This document shows positions 1-7,732 of a stretch of 64,000 bases of DNA, one piece after another (the stretch's first letter is position 1; every line of letters starts with the position of its first letter). The notes under the pieces are model-generated. The model saw only the letters and a program-made list of their open reading frames with translations. It did no database searches and was not told the origin of the DNA. The stretch lies in assembly GCA_937889225.1 (NCBI GenBank), contig CALAST010000079.1, positions 68,575 to 132,574 of the forward strand, read 5' to 3'. The stretch comes from an uncultured Lachnobacterium sp. Lineage in GTDB: Bacteria; Bacillota; Clostridia; Lachnospirales; Lachnospiraceae. The position numbers and the translations under genes were made by a program.

Positions 1-373
1 TTCTGTTATTTGTATAAGTGTTGCCATATCCTACAACAACCGCTTGAAACTCTCTCTGCAAAAGTTCTTGAATATACGTTCGGTTACTTTCATTTTCAAT
101 CATGTCACTTACTTTTAACTTAGTGCATATTACAGAAAAGAGATTGCATAATGTAATAGTGGTATATCCCATAGGAAAAAGGTTGTTTATAATGTAATTT
201 GTAGTTGTATCCAATACTTGTATATTGTCAGAAGCAGGATTTAAACCAATAATCAATATACTTTTCTTTTTCTTGGCTTCAATGGAAATGGTTAATTCAT
301 AACGATTATCCCCCTGTTTGTTAAATACCGCCATTTTATGTATGGTTTCATTTTTCGTAATAAAATCTTGCAT
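1..373 (-). CDS. DUF1643-family protein, 5' part only (cut by window edge)
   Basis: This reading frame starts at the ATG at 373-371 after an AAGGAG ribosome binding site and runs off the left edge, so about 124 residues of the N-terminal part are visible. The translation contains a Leu-Asn-Pro-Ala turn, then an Asp-Thr-Thr, a Cys-Asn-Leu-Phe stretch and a later Val-Gly-Tyr-Gly-Asn. This order matches the DUF1643 family, whose members usually read LNPS, D-T, NLF and W-G-N. The family has no settled biochemical function, and many members sit in accessory or phage-like regions. The gene lies downstream of the peptide-maturation cluster and is separated from it by a terminator, so it is probably its own transcription unit. 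Confidence 0.6.
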   Translation of the reverse strand, partial: MQDFITKNETIHKMAVFNKQGDNRYELTISIEAKKKKSILIIGLNPASDNIQVLDTTTNYIINNLFPMGYTTITLCNLFSVICTKLKVSDMIENESNRTYIQELLQREFQAVVVGYGNTYTNNR

Positions 374-400
374 TATCTTAACTCCTTTTTTCAATTAAAA

Positions 401-431
401 AAGCCAATATACAATTTCTGCATATTGGCTT
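401..431 (-). terminator. Rho-independent terminator after the precursor peptide gene
   Basis: AAGCCAATAT at 401-410 pairs with ATATTGGCTT at 422-431. In the minus direction the stem is followed by a T-rich stretch, and it ends the peptide-cluster transcript just before the DUF1643 gene. Confidence 0.75.
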
Positions 432-474
432 TCTTGTTACTTATTTTATTTTTGCATGTACTTTTGTAAAGATA

Positions 475-648
475 TTAGCTGTCATAATGAGGGTCACATC
501 CACCTTCCTCATCACACTCAGGGTCACACACATTGTATGCATCAGGCAGACAATAGATTGGGTTACATATTTCCTCTGGTGTACAGGTCGTTCTTTCGTA
601 GATGAAACCACTTGTAGACATTTCATTTTCAATTTCTGTGATAAACAT
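475..648 (-). CDS. Cysteine-rich 57-residue peptide, probable RiPP precursor
   Basis: The ATG at 648-646 follows a perfect AGGAGG with seven-base spacing, and the frame closes with TAA at 477-475. The peptide is 57 residues. An N-terminal part of about 20 residues, acidic and free of cysteine, looks like a leader. The C-terminal part carries six cysteines at positions 22, 28, 33, 41, 45 and 51. Five of these are followed two residues later by proline (C-x-P). Asp and Glu dominate the last 15 residues. It is the last gene of a minus-strand group that includes a radical SAM/SPASM enzyme, the usual partner of such precursors. I infer a ribosomally made, post-translationally modified peptide, possibly with thioether crosslinks as in ranthipeptides or sactipeptides. 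I do not recognise the sequence family. Confidence 0.7.
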   Translation of the reverse strand: MFITEIENEMSTSGFIYERTTCTPEEICNPIYCLPDAYNVCDPECDEEGGCDPHYDS

Positions 649-686
649 AAGAATCCTCCTAATCTTATTTTTATGTATTTTTTATA

Positions 687-704
687 TTTAGGTATAAACC
701 TAAA
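687..704 (-). promoter_or_regulatory. Inverted repeat between maturase and precursor genes
   Basis: TTTAGGT and ACCTAAA form a perfect seven-base inverted repeat with a four-base loop, in the gap between the radical SAM stop codon and the precursor RBS. It has no T-run, so it is more likely an RNA processing or stability element than a terminator. It could let the precursor be expressed at a different level from the enzyme. Confidence 0.4.
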
Positions 705-730
705 ATAACTTAATAAATGACGCTCAATAC

Positions 731-1960
731 TTATTCCCATTTTCCTTTATAAGGGTCATAACGGCATATATTTCCACGTTTTTCCAATGACTGGGATAGA
801 GGTCGGCACTCATGGCATACATACCTAAATTCGCAGTCTTTACATACTTCTATGCAATCCTTAGATAAGCTCCAAAAATTTGGAAATAACTGGTTTTCCA
901 ATACTTCCTTTAAGGAATATTTTTTTAGGTTGTATATTTCTTCACAATTTTCCCACATTATACATGGAGAGATATAACCATCATAAGAAATATTTAGCTT
1001 TCCTTGCCAACAGGAATTTCCTGCAATTGCCCTCATTAGTTTTTCTTGCGTTATTCCCGAAAATTTCTTTTCAGAAGAAATAACATGAGCATTAGGTATA
1101 TTAGTAGGCTTTAAATGTAATAGGTCATCTGTTACACACCTAACAATGTCACTTTTTGGATTATGACCTGTAAGTTTGTTAATAAATTCTTTTGTTTCTT
1201 TTATATCATGCTGATTTGTACGCATTATAACGGTATTAGCTCTTACATCAATTTTTCTTTTTTTTAGATTCTTTACATTTTCTACTGTCTTTTTATGACT
1301 TCCGATAACTTGTGTAATAGAATCATGTATTGTGTCTTTGTAAGAATAAATAGAAGTAACAACTTTTACTTTATATTCAGCTAGTATATTTATGAGTTCA
1401 TCATTTAATAAAGATAAATTACTATATAAAACTAATTGCGTATTTGGTAAATGCTCATAGGTAAATCGTATTAACTCTATAATCTCCCGATACATCAATG
1501 GCTCTCCACCTATTAATACAATCGTAGTAGGCTTATATTCTTGGAGTTGTATAACAATATTTTTCCATTGTTCAATTGTTAAAATATTTTCTAAAACATC
1601 TGCGAAAGGTTCAGACTCATTGTAACAATGTAAACATTTCATATTACAAGCTTTCCTTAACTCAAACCATACTGTTTTAACTTTATGGTTCAAATAAGCA
1701 TTTGGTAATAATTGCGAATTTTCATATTCTTTTGTAAATTTAATCAGTTTTTTATCTACTAAAAATTTTATTAAATTTAATTTTTCTTCATCAGAAATGT
1801 ACTCTGTATTTATTGCATAACCATTTAATAAAAAGCCTAAATATTCGGTCGCTTCCTTATCAAGATGGTATAGTTTTAATCTATTGCAGTCCATAATAAG
1901 ACTGTTTTGTTTTCCTTTGCAAAAGTATACTTTAGAGCGAAGTTTTATATACCTATACAT
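731..1960 (-). CDS. Radical SAM/SPASM peptide maturase
   Basis: This is a 409-residue enzyme that should cleave S-adenosylmethionine with an iron-sulfur cluster and modify the neighbouring Cys-rich peptide. The radical SAM motif C-x3-C-x2-C is at C105, C109 and C112, followed by a GGEP motif near residue 151. The C-terminal third has a SPASM-type cysteine pattern (a Cys-Trp-Gln-Gly, then Cys-x2-Cys-x5-Cys-x2-Cys and a final Cys) that would hold auxiliary Fe-S clusters. The first 80 or so residues resemble a PqqD-like/RRE peptide-recognition region. The ATG start has an AGGAT RBS. The gene follows the zinc-finger gene by 20 bases and precedes the precursor gene. The exact chemistry, whether thioether, carbon-carbon or other crosslink, cannot be read from the sequence. 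Confidence 0.85.
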   Translation of the reverse strand: MYRYIKLRSKVYFCKGKQNSLIMDCNRLKLYHLDKEATEYLGFLLNGYAINTEYISDEEKLNLIKFLVDKKLIKFTKEYENSQLLPNAYLNHKVKTVWFELRKACNMKCLHCYNESEPFADVLENILTIEQWKNIVIQLQEYKPTTIVLIGGEPLMYREIIELIRFTYEHLPNTQLVLYSNLSLLNDELINILAEYKVKVVTSIYSYKDTIHDSITQVIGSHKKTVENVKNLKKRKIDVRANTVIMRTNQHDIKETKEFINKLTGHNPKSDIVRCVTDDLLHLKPTNIPNAHVISSEKKFSGITQEKLMRAIAGNSCWQGKLNISYDGYISPCIMWENCEEIYNLKKYSLKEVLENQLFPNFWSLSKDCIEVCKDCEFRYVCHECRPLSQSLEKRGNICRYDPYKGKWE

Positions 1961-1980
1961 AATCCTATCCTTTATTATAT

Positions 1981-2196
1981 TTATTTTTTTCTTGCAGAGG
2001 CTTTAATTTGTGCATAACATTTCTTGCATACCCAACCATAAAAAGGGTCGCCCTGTCTTAAATAAGTTGCACATGATTTACATACAAATCGGTCACAACA
2101 TACGCAAAGTTCTGCATCACTTCCCGAAACAATACGTCTGCAAGAAATACACTTTGTGTTAAAATTTTCATCTAATTGTGTGCTATTTGTTCCCAT
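1981..2196 (-). CDS. Small zinc-binding (cross-brace-like) protein of the peptide cluster
   Basis: The protein has 71 residues with nine cysteines: C16-x2-C19, C31-x-C33-C34, C39-x2-C42 and C57-x2-C60. This spacing can bind two zinc ions in a RING/FYVE-like cross-brace. No signal peptide or membrane segment is visible, and the C-terminus is basic. The start codon lies one base after the stop codon of the upstream gene at 2198, so the two are translationally coupled. The maturase gene follows 20 bases downstream. Its role in the peptide system is unknown; a docking or chaperone protein for the precursor is one option. The pattern does not match a family I can name with confidence. Confidence 0.6.
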   Translation of the reverse strand: MGTNSTQLDENFNTKCISCRRIVSGSDAELCVCCDRFVCKSCATYLRQGDPFYGWVCKKCYAQIKASARKK

Positions 2197-2197
2197 T

Positions 2198-2449
2198 TTA
2201 CTTTCCCCTTTCGCCTAATTCTACCTGTACTGCTCTTTTAACTTTTTCATTACTTGTTCTTTTGTAAAGTGCCTTTAATTCTTCTTTAGATTTAGAAGCC
2301 ATATCATATTTTTCTCTCATAGCTAATACATCTTCAATGTATTTGTTATTCTTGCCAGTTTGCTTACTTACAAAATTTGCTAGTTTTTCATTTTTTGTAA
2401 ATAATATCTCAGCTCCAATGTTCAATAAACAGTCTAATAAATCTCCCAT
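2198..2449 (-). CDS. Hypothetical small helical protein, first gene of the peptide cluster
   Basis: An 83-residue, charged, probably all-helical protein that I do not recognise. The ATG at 2449 has an AGGAA RBS. It is the first gene after the divergent promoter region shared with the XRE regulator, and it is tightly followed by the zinc-finger gene. The composition is lysine- and glutamate-rich, with no membrane segment or signal peptide and a single cysteine at residue 7. Its position as leader gene of the operon suggests a role in the cluster, such as immunity, adaptor or regulation, but nothing in the sequence decides this. Confidence 0.55.
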   Translation of the reverse strand: MGDLLDCLLNIGAEILFTKNEKLANFVSKQTGKNNKYIEDVLAMREKYDMASKSKEELKALYKRTSNEKVKRAVQVELGERGK

Positions 2450-2508
2450 ATTAAAATTCCTTTCTAAATTATATTTTTTGTCATAATATGTCCCTTTTTT
2501 GTCTATAT

Positions 2509-2580
2509 AAGTACTTTTAACTTATATGGATTATTCTAACATAAAATATTAAACATTACAATTAGAAAATAAAAGTACTT
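2509..2580. promoter_or_regulatory. Divergent promoter region with paired operator-like repeats
   Basis: AAGTACTTTTA at 2509-2519 and its exact inverse TAAAAGTACTT at 2570-2580 face each other across 50 bases, and each contains the palindrome AAGTACTT. Between them a minus-strand promoter fits TTGTAA at 2561-2556 and TAGAAT at 2538-2533 with a 17-base spacer. The pair flanks the control region of both the peptide operon and the XRE gene. It is a good candidate for binding by the XRE protein, with autoregulation. Confidence 0.6.
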
Positions 2581-2606
2581 GCAGAGACAAAATGGAGGCT
2601 GTAAAA

Positions 2607-2927
2607 TTGTTACAAGAAATTGATTATGCAAAATTAGGAATGAAAATCAAAGAAATACGAACGTGTAAAGGATTAACACAAGATAAACTTGCCGAAATGG
2701 TCAGTTGTAATACTTCTCATATTTCAAATATTGAAAATAATCATACTAAAGTAAGTCTTAATGTATTACTTGCAATAGCAAATTCACTCAATACTTCTAT
2801 TGACTTTTTACTATCTAATCAATATGAAAATGCTTCTTTAGCTTTAGATAATGAAATTGTAAGAGCTATTAAGGATTTTTCTATTGAAAAGAAAGAGAAA
2901 CTTTTAAAAATGATAGATATTTTATAA
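2607..2927 (+). CDS. XRE-family transcriptional regulator
   Basis: This is a DNA-binding regulator of about 106 residues. A helix-turn-helix of the Xre/Cro type covers roughly residues 10-65, with the typical kinship to (M)KIKEIR, GLTQDKLAE and ISNIEN. A short C-terminal helical tail follows. An ATG at 2592 is also in frame, but it has no RBS and its own bases form part of a GGAGG at 2594-2598. That GGAGG is eight bases before an in-frame TTG at 2607, so TTG is the likelier start. The gene diverges from the peptide cluster and shares the repeat-bearing control region, so it probably represses or activates that cluster. Confidence 0.8.
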   Translation: MLQEIDYAKLGMKIKEIRTCKGLTQDKLAEMVSCNTSHISNIENNHTKVSLNVLLAIANSLNTSIDFLLSNQYENASLALDNEIVRAIKDFSIEKKEKLLKMIDIL

Positions 2928-3006
2928 TTTGATTATATATTTACGAATAATATATGTACTTTAAGAAGTATATTTTTAACTAACATTATTATTTCTGCAC
3001 AATAAA

Positions 3007-3050
3007 AAATGACCAATACACTTTTTTCATCGTAGTGTATTAGTCATTTT
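3007..3050. terminator. Bidirectional terminator between the XRE gene and rlmH
   Basis: AAATGACCAATACAC and GTGTATTAGTCATTT pair over 15 bases with one G-U pair. A-rich and T-rich flanks on both sides let it serve the two convergent genes. Confidence 0.75.
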
Positions 3051-3132
3051 AATCTTTCCTAATATCTGCTTTTTTCAGTATTTTGTGTGCACTCTGCTAT
3101 TCCCTATAAGGAATCCTACAAAAAAACCTCAC

Positions 3133-3612
3133 TTACTTATGGTATGGTTCATGATTCATAATTCGATAACCACGATAAATCTGTTCTAATAAAATGACAC
3201 GCATTAATTGATGTGGAAATGTCATTTTGGAAAAACTAAGCGCATAATCAGATTTTGCTAAAACCGCTTGCCCTAGACCAATTGAACCACCAATAACAAA
3301 GATAATATGACTAATTCCCTGTACACCCAGTTTTTCCATTTTTCCCGAAAGTTCTTCGGAAGTTAATTGCTTTCCATTAATTTCTAATGTGATAATATAC
3401 GCATCCTCTTTGATGTATTTTAAAATACGTTCTGCTTCTTTGGTACGAATTGCATTATCTATCACTTCGCTCGAATTATCGGGTGTTTTTTCATCTGCAA
3501 CTTCTATAATTTCCAATTTGCAATACTTACTTAATCGTTTGGAATATTCTGAAATTGCATCCTTTAAATACTTTTCTTTTATTTTTCCAACTGTAATTAA
3601 TGTTATTTTCAT
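3133..3612 (-). CDS. rlmH: 23S rRNA (pseudouridine1915-N3)-methyltransferase RlmH
   Basis: The 159-residue protein matches RlmH over its full usual length. It opens with the [20 protein letters not shown] strand. The SPOUT methyltransferase knot near the C-terminus contains [10 protein letters not shown], and the sequence ends in EPYHK as in this family. It methylates pseudouridine 1915 in helix 69 of 23S rRNA and acts as a dimer in the cytoplasm. The gene stands alone, with a repeat copy between it and the next gene. Its 3' end borders the accessory peptide cluster, which recalls the use of rlmH as an integration site by staphylococcal SCC elements, but no recombinase is visible here. Confidence 0.95.
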   Translation of the reverse strand: MKITLITVGKIKEKYLKDAISEYSKRLSKYCKLEIIEVADEKTPDNSSEVIDNAIRTKEAERILKYIKEDAYIITLEINGKQLTSEELSGKMEKLGVQGISHIIFVIGGSIGLGQAVLAKSDYALSFSKMTFPHQLMRVILLEQIYRGYRIMNHEPYHK

Positions 3613-3651
3613 TCTTTCTTTTTCCTAATAATCTATTTTGCAGTTTCCGTT

Positions 3652-3692
3652 CAAGTGGATATTCACACTTTGCTTTGCTACTTGCTCATAAT
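3652..3692. repeat. Dispersed intergenic repeat, copy 1
   Basis: A copy of the recurring intergenic sequence with the core CAAGTGGATATTCAC, followed by TTGCTACTTGCTCAT. The latter block is nearly identical to the copy at 28363. Confidence 0.55.
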
Positions 3693-3725
3693 AGAATAAT
3701 GTGGGACTTTCTTGATTCGGTTAAA

Positions 3726-4907
3726 CTATAATTCTTCTGTAGATTCGGGTACATAATCATACGAGCCACGATAAATGGAACTTGCCAACCCTGTATTATT
3801 GTCAATAATGACCACTGATAGCACCTGATTTCTTCCTTCCGGAATACGAATCGGTGCGACATACAGTAAAGAATTTTCTGTTGGATTTGTATTATCCCAA
3901 GTATAGTAAGCACTGCATCCATTTGGAATCTGTATAGAGATATAAGTTTCTTCTGTATAAATGCCACTTCCGGGAGATACAATCGGATAAGATGGTGGGG
4001 CAATTTTAATCACATATTTCTGCGTTAAAACATCACTATAGACACCCTTTTCATTTTTCGAAACAGCCTTTAAAGTAAATTCTCCCATCTCATCAATGGA
4101 AATCTGTCCATTATAACGAGTTCCTTTTTGGATGGGGTCAGAACCGTCTAATGTATAATATACTTTGGTATTCATTTTTGAGGATAACGTCAATTTGATA
4201 TATTCTTGATAGGTTCCTTCTTTCAAACTTACAGAAGGCATCTCTACCATATAGTCTTTAAATAACCTCAATACTTGTGCATTTTCTGTTGTTTTCATTA
4301 ATTTCAAAATAGATTCCGTATCATTTTGCTTTTCATAATAGTCAATCAATAAACTATATGCTCTCGTATGGGAAGAATCTAATTTTATGATTTGCAGCAA
4401 GCAATTGAGTGCTTGCTGTTTTTGCTCTAGTTTTAAGTAGACTTCCGAAAGAGAAAACAATGCTTCACAATTTTTAGGTGAGAGTTTGCTTGCCTGTTCA
4501 AAATAGGCAAGTGCTTTCTCATAATTTTGCTCCACGAATGCTTCATTTCCTTTTTTCAACTGATATTCCAATGAATTTTGATTGGAATTATCAATAAAAA
4601 TTTTAAATGTAAGTCCTGCTACTAATAACAAAATGCATATAACAGAAATGAGTTTTATTATCATTTTGTCCTGTTGTTTTTTTGTTGCTTCCGCTTTCTT
4701 TTTTTGTAAATCCTTTTCTTCTGTTTGAATATCCGTTTTTAACTTTTTTTCTTTTAAAATAGAAATATGTTGTGTTCCTTCTAAAAGTACATTAATATTA
4801 TCGTCATCGTAGATACTATAGTCAGGAACCATTTGCGTAGCTTTGCCACACTTTGGACATCTTGCAATCGTTTCATTTATACTTTCACCACAATGAATGC
4901 ATTTCAT
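3726..4907 (-). CDS. Zinc-ribbon, TPR and chitobiase-C-terminal-like domain membrane protein
   Basis: The protein is 393 residues. It starts with a zinc ribbon (MKCIHCGE and CPKCGK, residues 3-20), then a charged linker. One membrane segment lies at about 83-105, followed by TPR-like helical repeats at about 115-230. Two copies of a CHB_HEX_C-type beta domain lie at about 235-385; the first contains YYTLDGSDP and the second YYTWDNTNPTE. The zinc ribbon should be cytoplasmic and the TPR and beta domains outside. No catalytic residues are seen, so a structural or binding role at the envelope is likely. The start has no strong RBS within 12 bases, but the zinc ribbon fixes it. Confidence 0.75.
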   Translation of the reverse strand: MKCIHCGESINETIARCPKCGKATQMVPDYSIYDDDNINVLLEGTQHISILKEKKLKTDIQTEEKDLQKKKAEATKKQQDKMIIKLISVICILLLVAGLTFKIFIDNSNQNSLEYQLKKGNEAFVEQNYEKALAYFEQASKLSPKNCEALFSLSEVYLKLEQKQQALNCLLQIIKLDSSHTRAYSLLIDYYEKQNDTESILKLMKTTENAQVLRLFKDYMVEMPSVSLKEGTYQEYIKLTLSSKMNTKVYYTLDGSDPIQKGTRYNGQISIDEMGEFTLKAVSKNEKGVYSDVLTQKYVIKIAPPSYPIVSPGSGIYTEETYISIQIPNGCSAYYTWDNTNPTENSLLYVAPIRIPEGRNQVLSVVIIDNNTGLASSIYRGSYDYVPESTEEL

Positions 4908-5076
4908 TTATAAAAATCCCCTTTATAAATAAAGTTTTTTACTAAAGCAATCTCATTTAAATAAGATATCCTAATTACATATCATTTAACCTCTATCTTA
5001 TACAAATGACATTGTTTCATGTCTATGCCCCATATTTTCATACGGAGCATAGATAGAACAAGTAATCCAATACTCG

Positions 5077-5916
5077 CTACATTTTCATAGCTTCCACACA
5101 GTTTTTCATTAGCATGCAGATAGTCATCGGTCCAACACCGCCCGGAACAGGGGTAATGGCAGAGCAAAGAGGTTCTACTTCATCAAATTTTACATCACCA
5201 CATAATTTATTCTGTGCATCACGATGAATGCCAACATCAATGACAACCGCACCTTCTTTTACGTATTCAGCCGTAATAAACTGTGGTTTGCCCATCGCAA
5301 CGATTAAAATATCTGCTGTTTTGCAGATTTCTTTTAAGTTTTGTGTTTTTGAATGACATACGGTTACGGTTGCGTTTTCATTTAACATAAGAAGTGCCAT
5401 TGGTTTTCCTACGATATTGCTTCTGCCAACGACTACACAGTTCTTTCCTGTAATTTCTACATCAGAACGTTTTAAAAGTTCAATAATGCCCGCCGGTGTA
5501 CAAGATACAAATCCCGGTTCCTGCACAACTAAAGAACCCACGCTTTGCGGATGGAAGCCATCAACGTCTTTCTTTACGGAAATACGCTGAAGCACTTTCT
5601 TTTCATCAATGTGTTTTGGAAGTGGTAATTGGCATAAAATACCATGTACCTGTTCATTTGCATTTAATTTGTCAATCAATTCCAAAAGCTCGTTTTCCGT
5701 GATATCTTCCGGAAGTTCATAGGAAAGTGATTTAATTCCAATATAAGCACATGCTTTTTTCTTGTTGGAAACGTAAACCGTAGAAGCCGGGTCATTTCCT
5801 ACCTGAATAACTGCAAGTGCACATTCTTTGCCTTCTTCTTTGTAACGAGCCACTTCTTCTTTTAACTCATCTTTAATTTGTTGGGAAATTAATTTTCCAT
5901 TGATAATTTTTGCCAT
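5077..5916 (-). CDS. folD: Bifunctional methylenetetrahydrofolate dehydrogenase/cyclohydrolase FolD
   Basis: The 279-residue protein matches FolD from start to end. It has the substrate-site stretch YVSNKKKAC with catalytic lysine, QLPLPKH, the Rossmann segment VVVGRSNIVGKP and the C-terminal PVPGGVGPMT. It interconverts 5,10-methylene- and 10-formyl-tetrahydrofolate with NAD(P). It follows fhs with a 12-base gap, so the two form one operon that handles one-carbon units, consistent with a fermentative or acetogenic anaerobe. The ATG has an AGGAG RBS in the gap. Confidence 0.97.
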   Translation of the reverse strand: MAKIINGKLISQQIKDELKEEVARYKEEGKECALAVIQVGNDPASTVYVSNKKKACAYIGIKSLSYELPEDITENELLELIDKLNANEQVHGILCQLPLPKHIDEKKVLQRISVKKDVDGFHPQSVGSLVVQEPGFVSCTPAGIIELLKRSDVEITGKNCVVVGRSNIVGKPMALLMLNENATVTVCHSKTQNLKEICKTADILIVAMGKPQFITAEYVKEGAVVIDVGIHRDAQNKLCGDVKFDEVEPLCSAITPVPGGVGPMTICMLMKNCVEAMKM

Positions 5917-5928
5917 TTTTGATACTCC

Positions 5929-7599
5929 TTAGAATAATCCGGTGATAACACCGTTTTCATTTACATCAATGCCATATGCAGCAGGATTTTTAGAAAGTCC
6001 CGGCATGGTCATGATTGAACCATTGATTGCAACCACAAAACCTGCACCTGCGGATACATATACTTCACGTACATTTACGGTGAATCCGCTTGGACGGCCA
6101 AGTTTCTTTGCATCATCGGATAAAGAATACTGGGTTTTTGCCATACATACCGGTAAATTTCCCATTCCTAAATCCGTAATGCGTTTTAATTCTTTTTCAG
6201 CCGCTGCGGAATAGGTAACGCCATCTGCCCCATAAATTTCTTTTGCAACGGTTTCGATTTTTTCTTTTAAAGAAAGTGCATCATCATATAATACATGGAA
6301 GTTGCTTTCTTTTGTTTCTAATGTTTGCAGCACTTTTTCCGCTAAAGCGATACCGCCTTCGCCGCCTTTTCCCCAAACTTCAGATAATGCAAACTCACAG
6401 CCTCTGTCTTTACAGAAGTTTTCTACGAAATCAGTCTCTGCCTTTGTATCGCTAACAAAGGAATTTAAGGTTACGACTACCGGAACGCCAAATTTATGTA
6501 AGTTTTCAATATGTTTTTCAAGGTTTACAATACCTTTTTCAAGTGCTTCGAGATTTTCTGTATTTAAATTTTCTTTTGCCACGCCACCATTATATTTTAA
6601 TGCACGAATCGTTGCTACAAGTACAACTGCATCCGGTTTTAATCCGGCTTTGCGGCATTTGATGTTAAAGAATTTTTCTGCTCCAAGGTCTGCACCAAAT
6701 CCTGCTTCTGTAATGACATAATCCGCAAGTTTTAATGCAATTTTTGTTGCTCTTACAGAGTTACAGCCATGTGCGATGTTCGCAAATGGTCCACCATGCA
6801 CGATTGCCGGTGTATGTTCAAGTGTCTGAATAAGATTTGGCTTCATAGCATCTTTCAAAAGTGCTGCCATAGAACCAACCGCTTTTAAATCAGCCGCTGT
6901 AACCGGTTTTCCATCAAATGTATACGCAACGATAATCTTTCCAAGGCGGTCTTTTAAATCGTTCATGTCACTTGCAAGACAAAGAATTGCCATAATTTCA
7001 GATGCTACAGTAATAACAAAGTGGTCTTCACGAACCATACCGTCCATCTTGCTTCCAAGACCAACTACGATATTACGGAGAGAACGATCATTCATATCCA
7101 TGCATCTTTTCCAAATAATTTGTCTTGGGTCAATGCCAAGTTCATTGCCATGCTGAATATGGTTATCCAGTAATGCGGCAAGTAAGTTGTTTGCAGAAGT
7201 GATTGCATGGAAGTCACCTGTAAAGTGCAGGTTTAAATCTTCCATTGGTACAACCTGTGCATATCCGCCACCTGCTGCCCCGCCTTTGATACCAAAACAA
7301 GGTCCAAGGGATGGCTCACGAAGTGCGATAAGGGCTTTTTTTCCTAATTTTCCAAATGCCTGTCCCAAACCAACACTTGTCGTTGTTTTTCCTTCTCCTG
7401 CCGGAGTTGGATTGATAGCTGTTACAAGAATTAGTTTGCCATCCGGATTGTTTTTGCTTCGTTCCATTAATTCATCAGATAATTTGGCTTTATATTTTCC
7501 GTAAAGTTCTAAATCATCTTCCATAATTCCGATAGAAGCAGCTACTTCTTTAATTGGTGAAAGTACCGCTTCCTGTGCAATCTGAATGTCTGTTTTCAT
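5929..7599 (-). CDS. fhs: Formate-tetrahydrofolate ligase
   Basis: A cytoplasmic ligase of 556 residues, the normal family length, that makes 10-formyl-tetrahydrofolate from formate, THF and ATP. The P-loop segment [15 protein letters not shown] and the [11 protein letters not shown] region are clear. An ORF call could begin at a TTG at 7614, but that codon lies inside the ribosome binding site GGGAGG. The second of two adjacent ATGs, at 7599, has the best spacing. It is co-transcribed with folD downstream. The segment upstream holds a tiny ORF and a strong hairpin, described separately. Confidence 0.97.
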   Translation of the reverse strand: MKTDIQIAQEAVLSPIKEVAASIGIMEDDLELYGKYKAKLSDELMERSKNNPDGKLILVTAINPTPAGEGKTTTSVGLGQAFGKLGKKALIALREPSLGPCFGIKGGAAGGGYAQVVPMEDLNLHFTGDFHAITSANNLLAALLDNHIQHGNELGIDPRQIIWKRCMDMNDRSLRNIVVGLGSKMDGMVREDHFVITVASEIMAILCLASDMNDLKDRLGKIIVAYTFDGKPVTAADLKAVGSMAALLKDAMKPNLIQTLEHTPAIVHGGPFANIAHGCNSVRATKIALKLADYVITEAGFGADLGAEKFFNIKCRKAGLKPDAVVLVATIRALKYNGGVAKENLNTENLEALEKGIVNLEKHIENLHKFGVPVVVTLNSFVSDTKAETDFVENFCKDRGCEFALSEVWGKGGEGGIALAEKVLQTLETKESNFHVLYDDALSLKEKIETVAKEIYGADGVTYSAAAEKELKRITDLGMGNLPVCMAKTQYSLSDDAKKLGRPSGFTVNVREVYVSAGAGFVVAINGSIMTMPGLSKNPAAYGIDVNENGVITGLF

Positions 7600-7631
7600 C
7601 ATTTTTCCTCCCAAATATAATTTATTTTCTC

Positions 7632-7657
7632 CGTTTTAGAAAACTATTTCTAAAACG
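7632..7657 (-). promoter_or_regulatory. Perfect inverted repeat upstream of fhs
   Basis: CGTTTTAGAAA and TTTCTAAAACG form an 11-base perfect stem with a four-base loop, 33 bases before the fhs start. There is no T-run behind it in the minus direction, so a regulatory hairpin or protein site is as likely as a terminator. Confidence 0.55.
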
Positions 7658-7660
7658 TAA

Positions 7661-7705
7661 TTATTTTGACAATTGGAATTTGTTAGTCTTTCTTCGTTTT
7701 ATCAT
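7661..7705 (-). CDS. Putative 14-residue leader peptide ahead of fhs
   Basis: AAGGAG followed by seven bases leads to an ATG and a frame of 14 basic, polar residues (MIKRRKTNKFQLSK) that ends in TAA at 7663-7661. It lies between ftsK and fhs, directly before the perfect hairpin at 7632-7657. The RBS is as good as that of real genes nearby. A leader or attenuator peptide is possible, but chance cannot be excluded for so short a frame. Confidence 0.3.
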   Translation of the reverse strand: MIKRRKTNKFQLSK

Positions 7706-7732
7706 CTTTATTCTCCTTAGACTTTTTCCAAT

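Noticed and set aside
441..740. A 99-residue minus-strand ORF over the precursor gene
   Set aside because: It is in another frame, has no RBS and hides the 57-residue peptide, which has a perfect AGGAGG and a clear stop.
1..3132. SCC-like element integrated at the 3' end of rlmH
   Set aside because: The position fits, but there is no Ccr-type recombinase and no matching direct repeat that I can find in the window.
5917..7732. THF riboswitch ahead of fhs-folD
   Set aside because: The segment before fhs has a hairpin and a short ORF, but none of the conserved riboswitch core that I would recognise.
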